This document shows positions 51,709 through 60,870 of a stretch of DNA of 64,000 bases, in pieces. Below the pieces are notes generated by a model, which saw only the letters and a list, made by a program, of their open reading frames with translations, was not told the DNA's origin and did no database searches. The stretch is from CAXMQS01 sp964195995 (lineage in GTDB: Bacteria; Actinomycetota; Acidimicrobiia; Spongiisociales; JAOTWH01): positions 62,001 to 126,000 of the forward strand of contig CAXMQS010000031.1 in the NCBI GenBank assembly GCA_964195995.1, in the 5' to 3' direction. The first letter of the stretch is position 1; each line of letters begins with the position of its first letter. The position numbers and the translations under genes are program-made.

Positions 51709-52554
51709 CTATAAGAAGGCGACAACCGCCAGCGACAATGCTCCAACAGCCAGCGCCAGCATCGTCCGCGCCAGCTTGGCATCGGTGTTGTCGGGGATCA
51801 GCCGGGTCCATAGCTGGTGGATGGCAACGCCGGCGATGAAGCCGCCGAGGTGGGCTCGCCAGTCGATGTTGCCGACGAGGAACGGGAACACCGCACTTAT
51901 CCCGATCCACACCAGCATCCGGTTGAACATCGCTTCACCGGCCGGGGTATGGCGATGGCGATAGGACGCGGAGAACCAGGCTCCAATGAGACCAAAGATG
52001 GCGCCCGAGGCTCCGATGCTCACCACTATGTGGCCTCCCGATATGGCAGGCCCCGTGAGCACCGAGATCGCACCGCCTGCCGCCGCCGAGGCGAAGTACA
52101 GAGCGCCGAAGGTCACGGAGCCGGTCTGGCGTTCAAGCTGTGGGCCGAGCATGTAGAGGATGTACATGTTGACGCCGACGTGGAAGAGGCTTCCATGAAG
52201 GAAGGCGGCCGTGATCGTGCGCCACCATTCGTCCGGAGCGATGAATTTGATGAGCGCCAGGTTGTCAATAAGCCAACGCTGACTCTCGACAGACGCCTGT
52301 CCGACGACGTAGAGGGCCACGTTGACCGCAATGAGAGTGACCGTCAGCGGGGAAGTTGCGAAGCGGACACCCCACGTGTCCCGCCCCGAGATGACGCGCG
52401 TCCGCTTGTCCGGGGTTGAGCACTCAGGGCACTTCTGTCCTACTGCGGCTTCGTGCATGCAGTCAGGACAGATGGGTCGCCCACAGTCGGAACAGGCGAT
52501 CCGTGTAGTGCGATCGGAATGCCGATAGCAAACGGGAGGAGCGTCGGAGGACAT
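51709..52554 (-). CDS. Rhomboid family intramembrane serine protease with N-terminal zinc motif
   Basis: A 281-residue membrane protease. Residues about 8-45 hold CYRHSDRTTRIACSDCGRPI and CPDCMHEAAVGQKCPEC, a B-box-like set of Cys and His. Six helices follow: HGSLFHVGVNMYILYMLGPQ with the conserved His and Asn, GASGAIFGLIGAW with the catalytic Ser in G-x-S-G, and HLGGFIAGVAIH with the His. Typical actinobacterial architecture. Substrate unknown. Confidence 0.9.
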   Translation of the reverse strand: MSSDAPPVCYRHSDRTTRIACSDCGRPICPDCMHEAAVGQKCPECSTPDKRTRVISGRDTWGVRFATSPLTVTLIAVNVALYVVGQASVESQRWLIDNLALIKFIAPDEWWRTITAAFLHGSLFHVGVNMYILYMLGPQLERQTGSVTFGALYFASAAAGGAISVLTGPAISGGHIVVSIGASGAIFGLIGAWFSASYRHRHTPAGEAMFNRMLVWIGISAVFPFLVGNIDWRAHLGGFIAGVAIHQLWTRLIPDNTDAKLARTMLALAVGALSLAVVAFL

Positions 52555-52583
52555 GACTTAGCAGGCTATCGGGCGAGTTCTGG

Positions 52584-52778
52584 CTAAGCGCAGACAGTTC
52601 GCTTCGGCTCGGTGAGAAGGGGAAGCGCTACGAGGATCAAGGGGATACCGATCACCGCACCGATCACGGAGGCCGAGAAGAAGACGCCAACCGTGAACAC
52701 TGTCAGCCCGATCGCGATGCCAACCAAGTCGAAACTCTCTCGACACCGCCGGGCCGCTTGTCTGATGGTGCTTGTCAT
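52584..52778 (-). CDS. Small membrane protein
   Basis: A 64-residue protein, MTSTIRQAARRCRESFDLVG, with a hydrophobic region about residues 19-55 that is one long or two short helices (IAIGLTVFTVGVFFSASVIG, VIGIPLILVALPLL). AAGGAGG 6 bp before the ATG is a strong ribosome site and decides the start. It lies upstream of rhomboid on the same strand and diverges from the K+ channel gene. Confidence 0.65.
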   Translation of the reverse strand: MTSTIRQAARRCRESFDLVGIAIGLTVFTVGVFFSASVIGAVIGIPLILVALPLLTEPKRTVCA

Positions 52779-52936
52779 CTTCAACCTCCTTACCCACCCT
52801 GCACCGATCAGCGCAGCTTCGACCGCCCCCAAATGTCGGGGGGGCGACGATCCTCTCCCCCCGGGAGATCACAGCTGTAACTTGCGCGCATGATCGCTCT
52901 TCGTTCAAGAACTTCGGCACCGCCATTCGCAACGGA

Positions 52937-53230
52937 ATGGCGGACGCCAAATTCCGGGCGCTGGCCTATCTGGCCACCGTCGCTCTGGCTTCAGGAACGA
53001 TCTTCTACTGGCGGTTCGAGGATTGGAGTCTGGTCGACTCCCTGTACTTCTCCGTGATCACGCTGACGACGGTGGGCTACGGCGACCTCGCCCCCACGAC
53101 GACCGGCACCAAGGTCTTCACCATCTTCTACGTGCTCACCGGTCTCGGCATCCTGCTGGCATTGCTATCCCAGGTCGCCAGCCATGCCGCCGACGTCAGG
53201 GTGGAGCGGAAGCAGGAGAAGGGCGGCTGA
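52937..53230 (+). CDS. Two-helix potassium channel (ion channel family)
   Basis: A 97-residue pore protein. LAYLATVALASGTIFYWRFE is the first helix, DSLYFSVITLTTVGYGDLAP the pore loop with filter TVGYGD, and FTIFYVLTGLGILLALLSQV the second helix. The minimal two-helix form works as a tetramer passing K+. The frame is open upstream to 52772 with no convincing start; ATG at 52937 precedes the first helix. Confidence 0.85.
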   Translation: MADAKFRALAYLATVALASGTIFYWRFEDWSLVDSLYFSVITLTTVGYGDLAPTTTGTKVFTIFYVLTGLGILLALLSQVASHAADVRVERKQEKGG

Positions 53231-53274
53231 GGCCGCCCGCTTTGGCCACCTCCCCCTGCAGGGGGAGGAATGGC
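53231..53274. repeat. Short copy of the dispersed repeat
   Basis: GCCACCTCCCCCTGCAGGGGGAGGA contains the palindrome CCTCCCCCTGCAGGGGGAGG, the end of the dispersed family. It lies between the convergent ends of the K+ channel and hydrolase genes and may act as a two-way terminator. Confidence 0.65.
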
Positions 53275-54141
53275 TTACGAATCCCAGAACCTCGCCAGGG
53301 CCTTGTGGACCTTGCGGGATTTCCAGTAGCGGCCGTGGGCGCGGGGAGGCCAGTCGCTGACGTCCGGGTAGAGGTCACGGATGCGGTCGCCAGCTCCGTA
53401 TATGCCGGACACCGGGAAGGACACCACATCGTGGCGGTCCCACACGTTGAGCCACACCGGTCGGGCCCCCGAGTGGGCGATGTCGTCGAGACCGATATCG
53501 GCAGGATCGAGCCATGGCGGAGGCTCGTGAGCCAGGCGTTGCACGAAACCAGGCGCCCGCACCAGCAGCGGGCCAAGCGGAGAGCCCATCGTCACCAGGC
53601 GACGCAGCCTCCAGTTGACCTGAGCGCTGTCCCACTGCGTCGGGTTGGCGCACACCTCGGACCGCTCGATCTGACGCTTGCCGCTGAAGAGATAGAAGAG
53701 GAAGTCGTGGGCGAGCAATGAACCGAGGCTGTGCGAGATCACGGTGAGGTCGATCGCCTCGTCCGCCGGAACCCTGTCAAGGATCTGCGACCACGCGTCA
53801 TGACGGGCTGCCACCTCTCCCTCGGCAGACGTGTAATACACGATGTCCGACCAGCCATACTGGATCAGCTGTCGCAGCGGACGCACGAGAAAGCCTGTCA
53901 ACCGGTCGCCGGCGGGTGTCTGCGCCAAGGCCAGGCTCAGACGCTCCTGGGCCAGGGCCAGATCTCCGGTTTGAGTCGCCTCAGGTGTCGGCCATCCCCA
54001 CTCGACGGTGACGCTGTCGGTGAGTGCTGGTAACTGCACACCAGCCTTGCGCAGACCCTTGTGGATGGCGCGGTAGTCAGCGACGTGGGCACCACTGGTG
54101 CGACCAACCACACCATGCATGTAGACAACGACGTCAGCCAT
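53275..54141 (-). CDS. Putative alpha/beta-hydrolase (lipase-like)
   Basis: A 288-residue protein. MADVVVYMHGVVGRTSGAHV begins with the first strand and oxyanion region (HG), and LTVISHSLGSLLAHDFLFYL holds the nucleophile in S-H-S-L-G, like lipases and cutinase-type enzymes. VTMGSPLGPLLV and NVWDRHDVVSFPV (Asp) follow. The family member is not recognised in detail. It faces the TetR gene at 54261 in a 119-bp divergent gap and may be its target. Confidence 0.75.
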   Translation of the reverse strand: MADVVVYMHGVVGRTSGAHVADYRAIHKGLRKAGVQLPALTDSVTVEWGWPTPEATQTGDLALAQERLSLALAQTPAGDRLTGFLVRPLRQLIQYGWSDIVYYTSAEGEVAARHDAWSQILDRVPADEAIDLTVISHSLGSLLAHDFLFYLFSGKRQIERSEVCANPTQWDSAQVNWRLRRLVTMGSPLGPLLVRAPGFVQRLAHEPPPWLDPADIGLDDIAHSGARPVWLNVWDRHDVVSFPVSGIYGAGDRIRDLYPDVSDWPPRAHGRYWKSRKVHKALARFWDS

Positions 54142-54260
54142 GGGCCAGTTCTAGCGGCGTCCAGCCGCGACGCGGGAATCAGCCCAGCCTGAAGCGCGTA
54201 GTTGGTCCCGGGTCCTTGTACCTCTATGGCAATCTCCCGGCCCATATAGACTTGTGCCCC

Positions 54261-54872
54261 ATGCCTCGAATACGCGCAGAGAACATCGTGGCCCACAAAG
54301 CGATGACGCGCCGCCAGATCCTGGACTCGGCACGAGAGAACTTCTTGCAGTTCGGCTATCCAGCCGTGTCCTTAGGCGATATCGCGATGGACGCCGGGAT
54401 CGGACGCACCACCTTGTACGAGTACTTCGAGGACAAGGAGGCCGTGCTCATCGAGCTCGTTAACGATGAGCTGCCGACCATCGTCGAGCACATCGTCGAC
54501 GGGATCCCGGACGGTTTGTCGGCTCGGGAGAGCCTCGGTGAGTTGGTGCTTCGCCACCTCGAATTCATTTCAGACGAGTCCAACCTCGGCACCATGATCA
54601 TGCGCGACTCCAACAAGCTGAGCCAGGAAGCCCAGGGCGAGATCCGTACGGCACACGGTCGGCTGGAACAAGCCATCGGCGATGCCTACGAAGCGGGAGC
54701 CGCCACAGGTGAGTTCCGCTCCATGGACCCGGCACTGGCAGCCGAGCTGATCAACGCAGTGACGATGCACGCGGCCCGCGGTCTTCTGAGAAGCCCCGAC
54801 CCCAAGGGCGAGGTGCACAAGACCACCGATTTGGTCCTCGACTTCCTGTTCGACGGCCTAGGGAGCCATTGA
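54261..54872 (+). CDS. TetR family transcriptional regulator
   Basis: A 203-residue regulator. TRRQILDSARENFLQFGYPA is the first helix, LGDIAMDAGIGRTTLYEYFE the helix-turn-helix, followed by DKEAVLIEL. The ligand domain is all-helical. The start at 54261 is chosen because the HTH follows. Possibly controls the divergent hydrolase gene or the following YjbQ gene. No operator seen with certainty. Confidence 0.88.
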   Translation: MPRIRAENIVAHKAMTRRQILDSARENFLQFGYPAVSLGDIAMDAGIGRTTLYEYFEDKEAVLIELVNDELPTIVEHIVDGIPDGLSARESLGELVLRHLEFISDESNLGTMIMRDSNKLSQEAQGEIRTAHGRLEQAIGDAYEAGAATGEFRSMDPALAAELINAVTMHAARGLLRSPDPKGEVHKTTDLVLDFLFDGLGSH

Positions 54873-54921
54873 GCGAAGCAAGGTTTCCGCACGAACCCGT
54901 TGCTACCCTTCCGCCAGCCTC

Positions 54922-55440
54922 ATGATCGAACCAACCTCTACAAGACAAGCCACCAAGACGCCCGTCGGCGAAGTCGTCACGCTTTCTCAGTCCCCGGCCA
55001 TCCTGACTGAGGTTCTTCACTTCAAGACCTCCGGCTGCAATGAGTTCTGGGACATCACAGACTTCGTACGCGCCGTCGTCGGTAAGGCAGGCACCACCCA
55101 CGGCCAGGTCACTGTGTTCACACCTCACACCACGACCTCGATCGTGATCAACGAGTCGGAGACGGGATTCCTCAACGACTTCCGCAGGACCCTCGAGGCC
55201 CTGGTGCCGGAAGATGTCTACTACGAGCACGACGACCACGAGTTGCGAACGGAGAACCTCCAGGAAGACGAGTTCCTGAACGGTCACGCTCATGTGAGGC
55301 AACTGCTCACCGGCGCCACTTCGGTGACGATTCCGGTCGTTGACGGCGAAATCGTCCTCGGTCGCTGGCAGCGCCTGTTCTTCCTCGAGCTCGATCAGGC
55401 CCGAGATCGCCGCGTCATGGCGCACGCCCAGGGCGTCTAG
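54922..55440 (+). CDS. YjbQ/UPF0047 family protein
   Basis: A 172-residue protein. FKTSGCNEFWDITDFVRAVV, QVTVFTPHTTTSIVINESET, DDHELRTENLQEDEFLNGHA and HVRQLLTGATSVTIPVVDGE are the blocks of the YjbQ (secondary thiamine-phosphate synthase) family. The His and Glu residues are arranged as in the active site. In E. coli the protein has thiamine-phosphate synthase activity in vitro. The native function is uncertain. Confidence 0.9.
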   Translation: MIEPTSTRQATKTPVGEVVTLSQSPAILTEVLHFKTSGCNEFWDITDFVRAVVGKAGTTHGQVTVFTPHTTTSIVINESETGFLNDFRRTLEALVPEDVYYEHDDHELRTENLQEDEFLNGHAHVRQLLTGATSVTIPVVDGEIVLGRWQRLFFLELDQARDRRVMAHAQGV

Positions 55441-55546
55441 CCTGTTCGTGGCTCTGCGATACTGGGGTTCACATTTGCGTTCTCACGCGCCAGCCTCACG
55501 CTGGAAAAGAAACTCAGCCTTGGGGAACGCTGACCGGAGGTAAGAA

Positions 55547-56287
55547 ATGACTGACACGAAACCGATGATCGTCAGCGATGGCGTCAAGAAGTGGTTCGGC
55601 GACTTCCAAGCCCTCAAAGGTGTCACCACCACCGTTGGCGAGCAGGAAGTTGTCGTCATCATCGGGCCCTCGGGTTCCGGCAAGTCGACGTTCATCCGGT
55701 GCATCAACCGTCTCGAGGTTCATCAGGAGGGCACGCTCATCGTCGACGGTGTCGAGCTGACGAACGACCTGCGCAACATCGAGAAGATCCGCTCCGAGGT
55801 CGGCATGGTGTTCCAGCAGTTCAACCTGTTCCCCCACCTCACCGTGAGGGACAACATCACGCTGGCTCCGCTGTGGGTGCGCAAGAAGCCAAAGGACGAG
55901 GCCGAGGCCGCGGCGACGGCTCTCCTGGAGCGCGTCGGTATCCCCGAGCAGGCGGACAAGTTCCCCGGCCAGCTCTCCGGCGGCCAGCAGCAGCGCGTTG
56001 CCATCGCTCGAGCGCTGGCGATGGAGCCCAAAGTGATGCTTTTCGACGAGCCCACATCGGCGCTGGACCCCGAGATGATCAAGGAGGTGCTCGACGTCAT
56101 GAAGGAACTGGCGCTTTCGGGTATGACGATGATCGTGGTCACGCACGAGATGGGTTTCGCCAGGGAGGTTGCCGACAGGGTTCTCTTCTTCGATTACGGC
56201 ACAATTGTGGAAGATGGGACGCCGGAACACTTCTTCACCAACCCGCAGCACGACCGCACCAAGCTCTTCCTCAGCCAGATCCTCTAG
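55547..56287 (+). CDS. Amino-acid ABC transporter ATP-binding protein (GlnQ-like), no partner genes
   Basis: A 246-residue polar amino acid ABC ATPase. Walker A GPSGSGKST near residue 46, signature LSGGQQQRVAIARALAMEPK, Walker B VMLFDEPTSALDPE and the switch His in VTHEMGFA are present. No permease or binding protein gene is adjacent; a lipoprotein gene follows after 10 bp but lacks the fold of a substrate-binding protein. The ribosome site GGAGG precedes the ATG. Confidence 0.9.
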   Translation: MTDTKPMIVSDGVKKWFGDFQALKGVTTTVGEQEVVVIIGPSGSGKSTFIRCINRLEVHQEGTLIVDGVELTNDLRNIEKIRSEVGMVFQQFNLFPHLTVRDNITLAPLWVRKKPKDEAEAAATALLERVGIPEQADKFPGQLSGGQQQRVAIARALAMEPKVMLFDEPTSALDPEMIKEVLDVMKELALSGMTMIVVTHEMGFAREVADRVLFFDYGTIVEDGTPEHFFTNPQHDRTKLFLSQIL

Positions 56288-56297
56288 GAGCAGCGGA

Positions 56298-58148
56298 GTG
56301 CGCCGTCGCCTCATCGGCATGCAACTGGTCTTGGTCGTCGTGGCGGCAGCGTGCGGCAACCAAGAGCCAGCCCTGACCGGCGGCACCCCCGAAGCATCGG
56401 CGGCCACCGCCACCACTACCGCTCCCACCGCGTCCACAGCAGCGCCGGTAATTGACCCCGGCCTCGCGGCTGCACCGTGGTCGGTGCTGCCACTGCCCTC
56501 GGAGGCGGTTCCCTCGATACTGAAGACGGCGTGGGACTCGGCAGGCAACAAGAGTTTCTGCGCCGCGTTGTACCCGGCGAACGCCAACGATCTGGCAGCG
56601 GACGCGATAGTGCGGACCGCCGACTTCGGGAGCGACGCCTGGGCCCTGGCGTGGGATCGACCAGAGGGGCCGGGTCGCGGTGACGGCGGCGAATACTGCG
56701 AGGAATGCGGCCGCAGCGCCTTTGGCGTTGCCGGCACCGGCCTGTCGACTGACGAATCAACCGCAGTGTGGCCCGACCACATCGAATGGAGCGACGGCAG
56801 CGTCGTCGGCTACGGGCTAGAGGGCCTCGCCGATCCCGGCTCCGGGGCGCCCCATCTGGCTTATCTGGCTGTCCCCGGGCAGGGTTGCTTGTACAACGTC
56901 TGGTCGTTCCTGGGAGAGGACCATCTGACACGCTTCCTCGACGAGCTGCGCTACGTCGAGGGAATGCTGGCCAAGGTCATCGATGAGCAGCCGCGCCTGG
57001 CGATCGAGGTACTGGCGCCGGTCCCGTGGCAGCGAACGCCGGTCGGCGACGCCGCCGTCCCACAACCGCTTCTCGACGAGTGGAACGAGGAGGTAACACG
57101 GCACCAGACCTGCCCACTGCTCAATCCGGTTGCCCTCGGCAACGGCACCGAGGGCGCCAGCGCCCGCCGAGCGACCAACGCCGGCGAGATGCTGGCGGCT
57201 TGGGATCTACCGAGCGGTCCCGGCCGTTACGGCACAGGTGACTACTGCGCCAACTGTGGCCGCGGAGCCTTCGGCATCGGCACCATCTCGAGAGACGCCG
57301 CAGCGAACTACGAGCGCTTCTCGGTGACCCACACCTGGGTCGATGGGAGTGAGCTGCGGGTCATCAGCGAGGCCACCGAGTTCTTCAACGTCGCACCCGA
57401 TCGCACTGAGTTCACAGATCCCAACTCGGGAGCTCCGGTTGATCCGCCGTACAACGCCTACCTGGTCATCCCCGGCCTGAGCTGCGGCTATCGCTTGTGG
57501 TCGTTCCTCGGTCAAGACCACCTTGTCGATCTCACCCAGGGTCTGCGACCAGTCGTCGAGCATGGAGCCACACTTTTCACCGAAGGGGCCTGTCCTGTCG
57601 AAGAGTCGCTCACAGACGACTTCGACGGCGACGGTGTCGATGACATGATCACGGTGCAAGCTGACGGAGACGGTGTGGCATTGATCATCTGTTACCAGGA
57701 TGGACCGCCGCTGGAGACGACGATCGCCGGCACCGGTGAGCTCTTGGCGGTCGCCGACCTCGACTTCGACGGGGATGGCGAGATCCTCAACGGCGCCACC
57801 AGCGTCACCGCGGCCATCTTCGAGGTGCTCACCGAGGGCGAAGGCGGACTTCCCGGCCTGGTGTCTCTGGCGGAAGACGGCGAGCCCTTCCTGCTGACCG
57901 ATGGTGCCATCGGCGATGACGGCTTCCGCTGGGGCTGTCGCGATGACGGCACGGTCGTCCAACTGCAGGCAACCCTCAGCGGCGGCCAGCTGCAATGGTC
58001 CCGCACCGCCTATCGAGTTGAGGGCCTCGTTGCCTTCGACGTCGGCACAGGAAGCGGCGAGACTCCTGTTGAGTCAACCGACCTGGTTGATGCTCTCCTC
58101 GAACCGGCAATCAACGAGCTGGTTGGCCGCAATAGGTGCGAGGCATAG
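56298..58148 (+). CDS. Large lipoprotein with duplicated Cys domain and calcium-type loops
   Basis: A 616-residue exported lipoprotein starting at GTG. VLVVVAAACGNQ is the lipobox, followed by an Ala/Thr linker. Two similar domains follow: the first has PEGPGRGDGGEYCEECGRSA and PGQGCLYNVWSFLGEDHL, the second PSGPGRYGTGDYCANCGRGA and PGLSCGYRLWSFLGQDHL. After them DDFDGDGVDDM and DLDFDGDGEI look like EF-hand/VCBS-type calcium loops. The family is not recognised. Cys pairs in both copies may make disulfides or bind metal. Confidence 0.75.
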   Translation: MRRRLIGMQLVLVVVAAACGNQEPALTGGTPEASAATATTTAPTASTAAPVIDPGLAAAPWSVLPLPSEAVPSILKTAWDSAGNKSFCAALYPANANDLAADAIVRTADFGSDAWALAWDRPEGPGRGDGGEYCEECGRSAFGVAGTGLSTDESTAVWPDHIEWSDGSVVGYGLEGLADPGSGAPHLAYLAVPGQGCLYNVWSFLGEDHLTRFLDELRYVEGMLAKVIDEQPRLAIEVLAPVPWQRTPVGDAAVPQPLLDEWNEEVTRHQTCPLLNPVALGNGTEGASARRATNAGEMLAAWDLPSGPGRYGTGDYCANCGRGAFGIGTISRDAAANYERFSVTHTWVDGSELRVISEATEFFNVAPDRTEFTDPNSGAPVDPPYNAYLVIPGLSCGYRLWSFLGQDHLVDLTQGLRPVVEHGATLFTEGACPVEESLTDDFDGDGVDDMITVQADGDGVALIICYQDGPPLETTIAGTGELLAVADLDFDGDGEILNGATSVTAAIFEVLTEGEGGLPGLVSLAEDGEPFLLTDGAIGDDGFRWGCRDDGTVVQLQATLSGGQLQWSRTAYRVEGLVAFDVGTGSGETPVESTDLVDALLEPAINELVGRNRCEA

Positions 58149-58152
58149 CTGA

Positions 58153-58494
58153 GTGACGATCGCGGTGAAACGTTTGTACGAGCCGGCCGAGGACTCGGAC
58201 GGGACGCGAGTCCTCGTCGACGGACTGTGGCCTCGGGGAATCAAGAAGACAGAATGGCCAGAAGGCTCGTGGAGGCCAGATCTGGCGCCCTCGCGGGAGC
58301 TACGCGACTGGTATCGCCATGATCCGGCACTGTTCGACGAGTTCGCCCGAAGCTACAAAGCAGAGTTGGAACAGAATCCAGGCCTCGAAGACCTGCTTGC
58401 CATCAACGGCCAACTGACCCTGGTGACAGCTACTCGCGACGTTGAGCACTCCCATGCCGCGGTTCTTCGGGACTACCTGATCAGCCGGAGATAG
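58153..58494 (+). CDS. DUF488 family protein
   Basis: A 113-residue protein. IAVKRLYEPAEDSDGTRVLV, VDGLWPRGIKKTEW, APSRELRDWYRHDPALFDEF and TLVTATRDVEHSHAAVLRDYL are the blocks of the short DUF488 branch (YeaO-like). No biochemical role is known. It follows the lipoprotein gene by 4 bp, so the two are likely co-transcribed. Confidence 0.88.
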   Translation: MTIAVKRLYEPAEDSDGTRVLVDGLWPRGIKKTEWPEGSWRPDLAPSRELRDWYRHDPALFDEFARSYKAELEQNPGLEDLLAINGQLTLVTATRDVEHSHAAVLRDYLISRR

Positions 58495-58532
58495 ACAACG
58501 CAAGCGTGGGTGACAACTGCCTGAAGGCTTGT

Positions 58533-60107
58533 CTACGCCTCCACTCCGAACGCCCTGACGCGGTGCCAGCCTTCGGCGCCGTTGGGGCGGGCGCCGACCG
58601 GTGCCTTGGGCTGCAGTTCCCCGTCGCCGTCGGTGGCGCGGCTTCTGACGACGTGGAGGCCCTCGGTGACCGTCCACGGAATGTGGAACTGCCGCCAAGT
58701 GGTGTTGGCGACCTCGGCACTGAGTTCCGCGGCCTGCCATGGCCCATCGTCGACCTGAACCTCGACCATCGAGATACCGCGCAGCGGCGCCCAGGCCACC
58801 CCGGCGATCACACCTTCGCCGGTATTGAGGCGCTGCTCTCCTCGCGGAGTGTCGATGCGGGACTGGGTCTTGATCGGCCCCTGCTCGTCCCAACCACGCT
58901 GATTCCAGAAGTGGTCGAAGGCCTCGAATGTCGTGATCTCGATCTCGGACAGCCACTTCGTCGCGGACACGTAGCCATAGAGGCCGGGCACCAGCAGTCG
59001 CGCCGGAAAGCCGTGCTCGAGCGGAAGCCGCACGCCATTCATCCCGATGGCGATCATCGCATCGCGACCATCTGTCGCCGCGGCGACGGGAAAGCCGCAG
59101 GTGTACCCATCGACCGACCTACCAACGACCTGGTCGGCACCGGAGTCCACGCCGGCTTCGGCGAGTAGTTCATCGAGGCGAACTCCTTGCCAGCGAGCAT
59201 TGCCCACAAGTGCCCCGCCGACGGTGTTGGAAACACACGCCAGCGTGATATCTGCTTCGATCTGGGGTCGAGCGATGAGGTCGTCGTAGGTCAGCGTCAA
59301 CTCTTGATCGACCATCCCCCAGACGCGGAGGCTGAATGTCTCTTCAGTTATCTGAGGAACGGTGAGGGCGGTGTCGACCCTGTAGAAACTGCTATTGGGC
59401 GTCACGAACGGTGAAAGGCCTCTCACCCCGAGGTCAGCGCCCGGCGGCAATGGAGGCAGCGGCATATCCAGGGCCGGCAGCGCCGACATGCGCTGGGCCA
59501 TAGGAACCGCGAATCGACGAGACAGCAGGCGGCCGCCGACGCCGCCGGCCATGGCCAGGCCAGCCGCCGCCCCCAAACCGATGAGAAGAGTGCGTCGCCC
59601 CACGGGTGGTGAGGACCCAAAGCCCTCGGGTACGGCCTCCGCACCAGCGTCGGACCGCATGGAGACGAGGTAGAGAGCGACAAGGGTGGCGATGGCGGCG
59701 ATCGTGCCAACGATCGAAGGAACGCCACCCCCGAGACCGCGGCCGTCCTGGGCCGCCGCGGCGGCCCCGAGGACGCCCAAGAGGACGATGCCGGAGGCGC
59801 CGAGGGGCAGGCTGACCCGAAAAGCGACGATGCCGACCGCGACACCGAAGATTGCCAGCATGACGCCGATGCCTATCAGCAGGGCAGCCTTGTCACCGGA
59901 GCCGAACCACTCGATGGCGAAGTCTTTGAGGGCAGGCGGGGCGCTGTCGACGACCCGATCCCCAATGTCGAGCACTGGTGATCTGAATGACCTGTCGACG
60001 GCGGCGACGAGCTCGGCGATACCGATGGCGACGGCTGCGGAAACGAGTCCAGCCGCGGCGGCAGCCAGTGTGCTTGCCGGTGACGATCCGAACCTGCGGA
60101 GGATCAT
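58533..60107 (-). CDS. Sulfite-oxidase-like molybdopterin-dependent membrane oxidoreductase
   Basis: A 524-residue protein. The first 200 residues have about five hydrophobic helices, then a twin-Arg-like GRRTLLIGLGAAAGLAMAGG lies just before the catalytic part. DLGVRGLSPFVTPNSSFYRV and IEADITLACVSNTVGG hold the Mo-ligand Cys; GFPARLLVPGLYGYVSATKW and the Ig-like Mo-co dimerisation domain follow. The family oxidises or reduces small compounds (sulfite, sulfoxides). The ATG at 60107 precedes the first helix. It diverges from the SCO1 gene. Confidence 0.88.
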   Translation of the reverse strand: MILRRFGSSPASTLAAAAAGLVSAAVAIGIAELVAAVDRSFRSPVLDIGDRVVDSAPPALKDFAIEWFGSGDKAALLIGIGVMLAIFGVAVGIVAFRVSLPLGASGIVLLGVLGAAAAAQDGRGLGGGVPSIVGTIAAIATLVALYLVSMRSDAGAEAVPEGFGSSPPVGRRTLLIGLGAAAGLAMAGGVGGRLLSRRFAVPMAQRMSALPALDMPLPPLPPGADLGVRGLSPFVTPNSSFYRVDTALTVPQITEETFSLRVWGMVDQELTLTYDDLIARPQIEADITLACVSNTVGGALVGNARWQGVRLDELLAEAGVDSGADQVVGRSVDGYTCGFPVAAATDGRDAMIAIGMNGVRLPLEHGFPARLLVPGLYGYVSATKWLSEIEITTFEAFDHFWNQRGWDEQGPIKTQSRIDTPRGEQRLNTGEGVIAGVAWAPLRGISMVEVQVDDGPWQAAELSAEVANTTWRQFHIPWTVTEGLHVVRSRATDGDGELQPKAPVGARPNGAEGWHRVRAFGVEA

Positions 60108-60154
60108 CGACAGATGATGACACGGCGCCGCGGGCATCGGGCACCATGTAGGGA

Positions 60155-60211
60155 CTTTGGGCCCTAGTTGACCGGTCAGTTCCTCTCGTAACCTGCCGGC
60201 ACCGAGGGAGG
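60155..60211 (+). promoter_or_regulatory. Promoter/leader repeat copy 1 with palindrome TGACCGGTCA
   Basis: This 57-base stretch, from CTTTGG to GGGAGG before the SCO gene, is nearly identical to 61688-61745. It contains CCCTAGTTGACCGGTCAGTT, with a 10-base perfect palindrome at 60169-60178 and a TTGACC that may be a -35 box, and ends in the ribosome site. Confidence 0.65.
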
Positions 60212-60217
60212 TTGACC

Positions 60218-60868
60218 GTGCCAACGGCACCTGAACAGCCAATAACACACCACAGCCGATTGGTGCTGTGGACCCTGGCGTCGGCAATGGTGCTGGTCGC
60301 CTGCGGAGGCGACAATTCCGTCGCCTTCGACGGCGACTCCCCCTCACTGGCCGGCATCGTCCGTCAGCCCTATCCCGATGTCAGCGGAGTAGTGCTCCCC
60401 GAAGCCGCAGACGACGGCAGACAATTCGCCACCAAGGCGGAGAGCGGACACCTCCTCGTGGTGTACTTCGGCTACACCGCCTGTCCCGACGTCTGTCCCA
60501 CCACTATGTCCTTCCTGCGTCGGGCCGTTCGTGACCTCGGCGACGACGCGTCGATGATCGATGTCGCCATGATCACAGTCGACCCGGAACGCGATGTGCC
60601 CGACCGCTTGACGGCATATGTCGAGAACTTCTTCGCCGATGGGTACGCCCTGCGCACCGAGGACGCCGCGGCCCTTCAGGCCGCCGCCGACGCGTTCGGG
60701 GCCGACTACGAGGTGACGGTCGACGAAGGCGGCCTTGTCGAGGTCGCGCACACCGGGTTTCTCTATGCAGTGGATCCAGAGGGCCACATCAGGGTGCAAT
60801 GGCCCTTCGGAACCACGGCGGAAACGATGAACGAAGATCTAGCTCAATTGATAGAAGGAGGGGTGTGA
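60218..60868 (+). CDS. SCO1/SenC family copper-dependent protein
   Basis: A 216-residue lipoprotein. LWTLASAMVLVACGGD is the lipobox and LVVYFGYTACPDVCPTTMSF holds the C-x-x-x-C copper site, with the later His in VAHTGFLYAVDPEGH. SCO proteins deliver copper to cytochrome oxidase or keep thiols reduced. The GTG is 6 bp after GGGAGG; a TTG two codons upstream would overlap that site. It is first in a run of copper-related genes. Confidence 0.9.
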   Translation: MPTAPEQPITHHSRLVLWTLASAMVLVACGGDNSVAFDGDSPSLAGIVRQPYPDVSGVVLPEAADDGRQFATKAESGHLLVVYFGYTACPDVCPTTMSFLRRAVRDLGDDASMIDVAMITVDPERDVPDRLTAYVENFFADGYALRTEDAAALQAAADAFGADYEVTVDEGGLVEVAHTGFLYAVDPEGHIRVQWPFGTTAETMNEDLAQLIEGGV

Positions 60869-60870
60869 CG

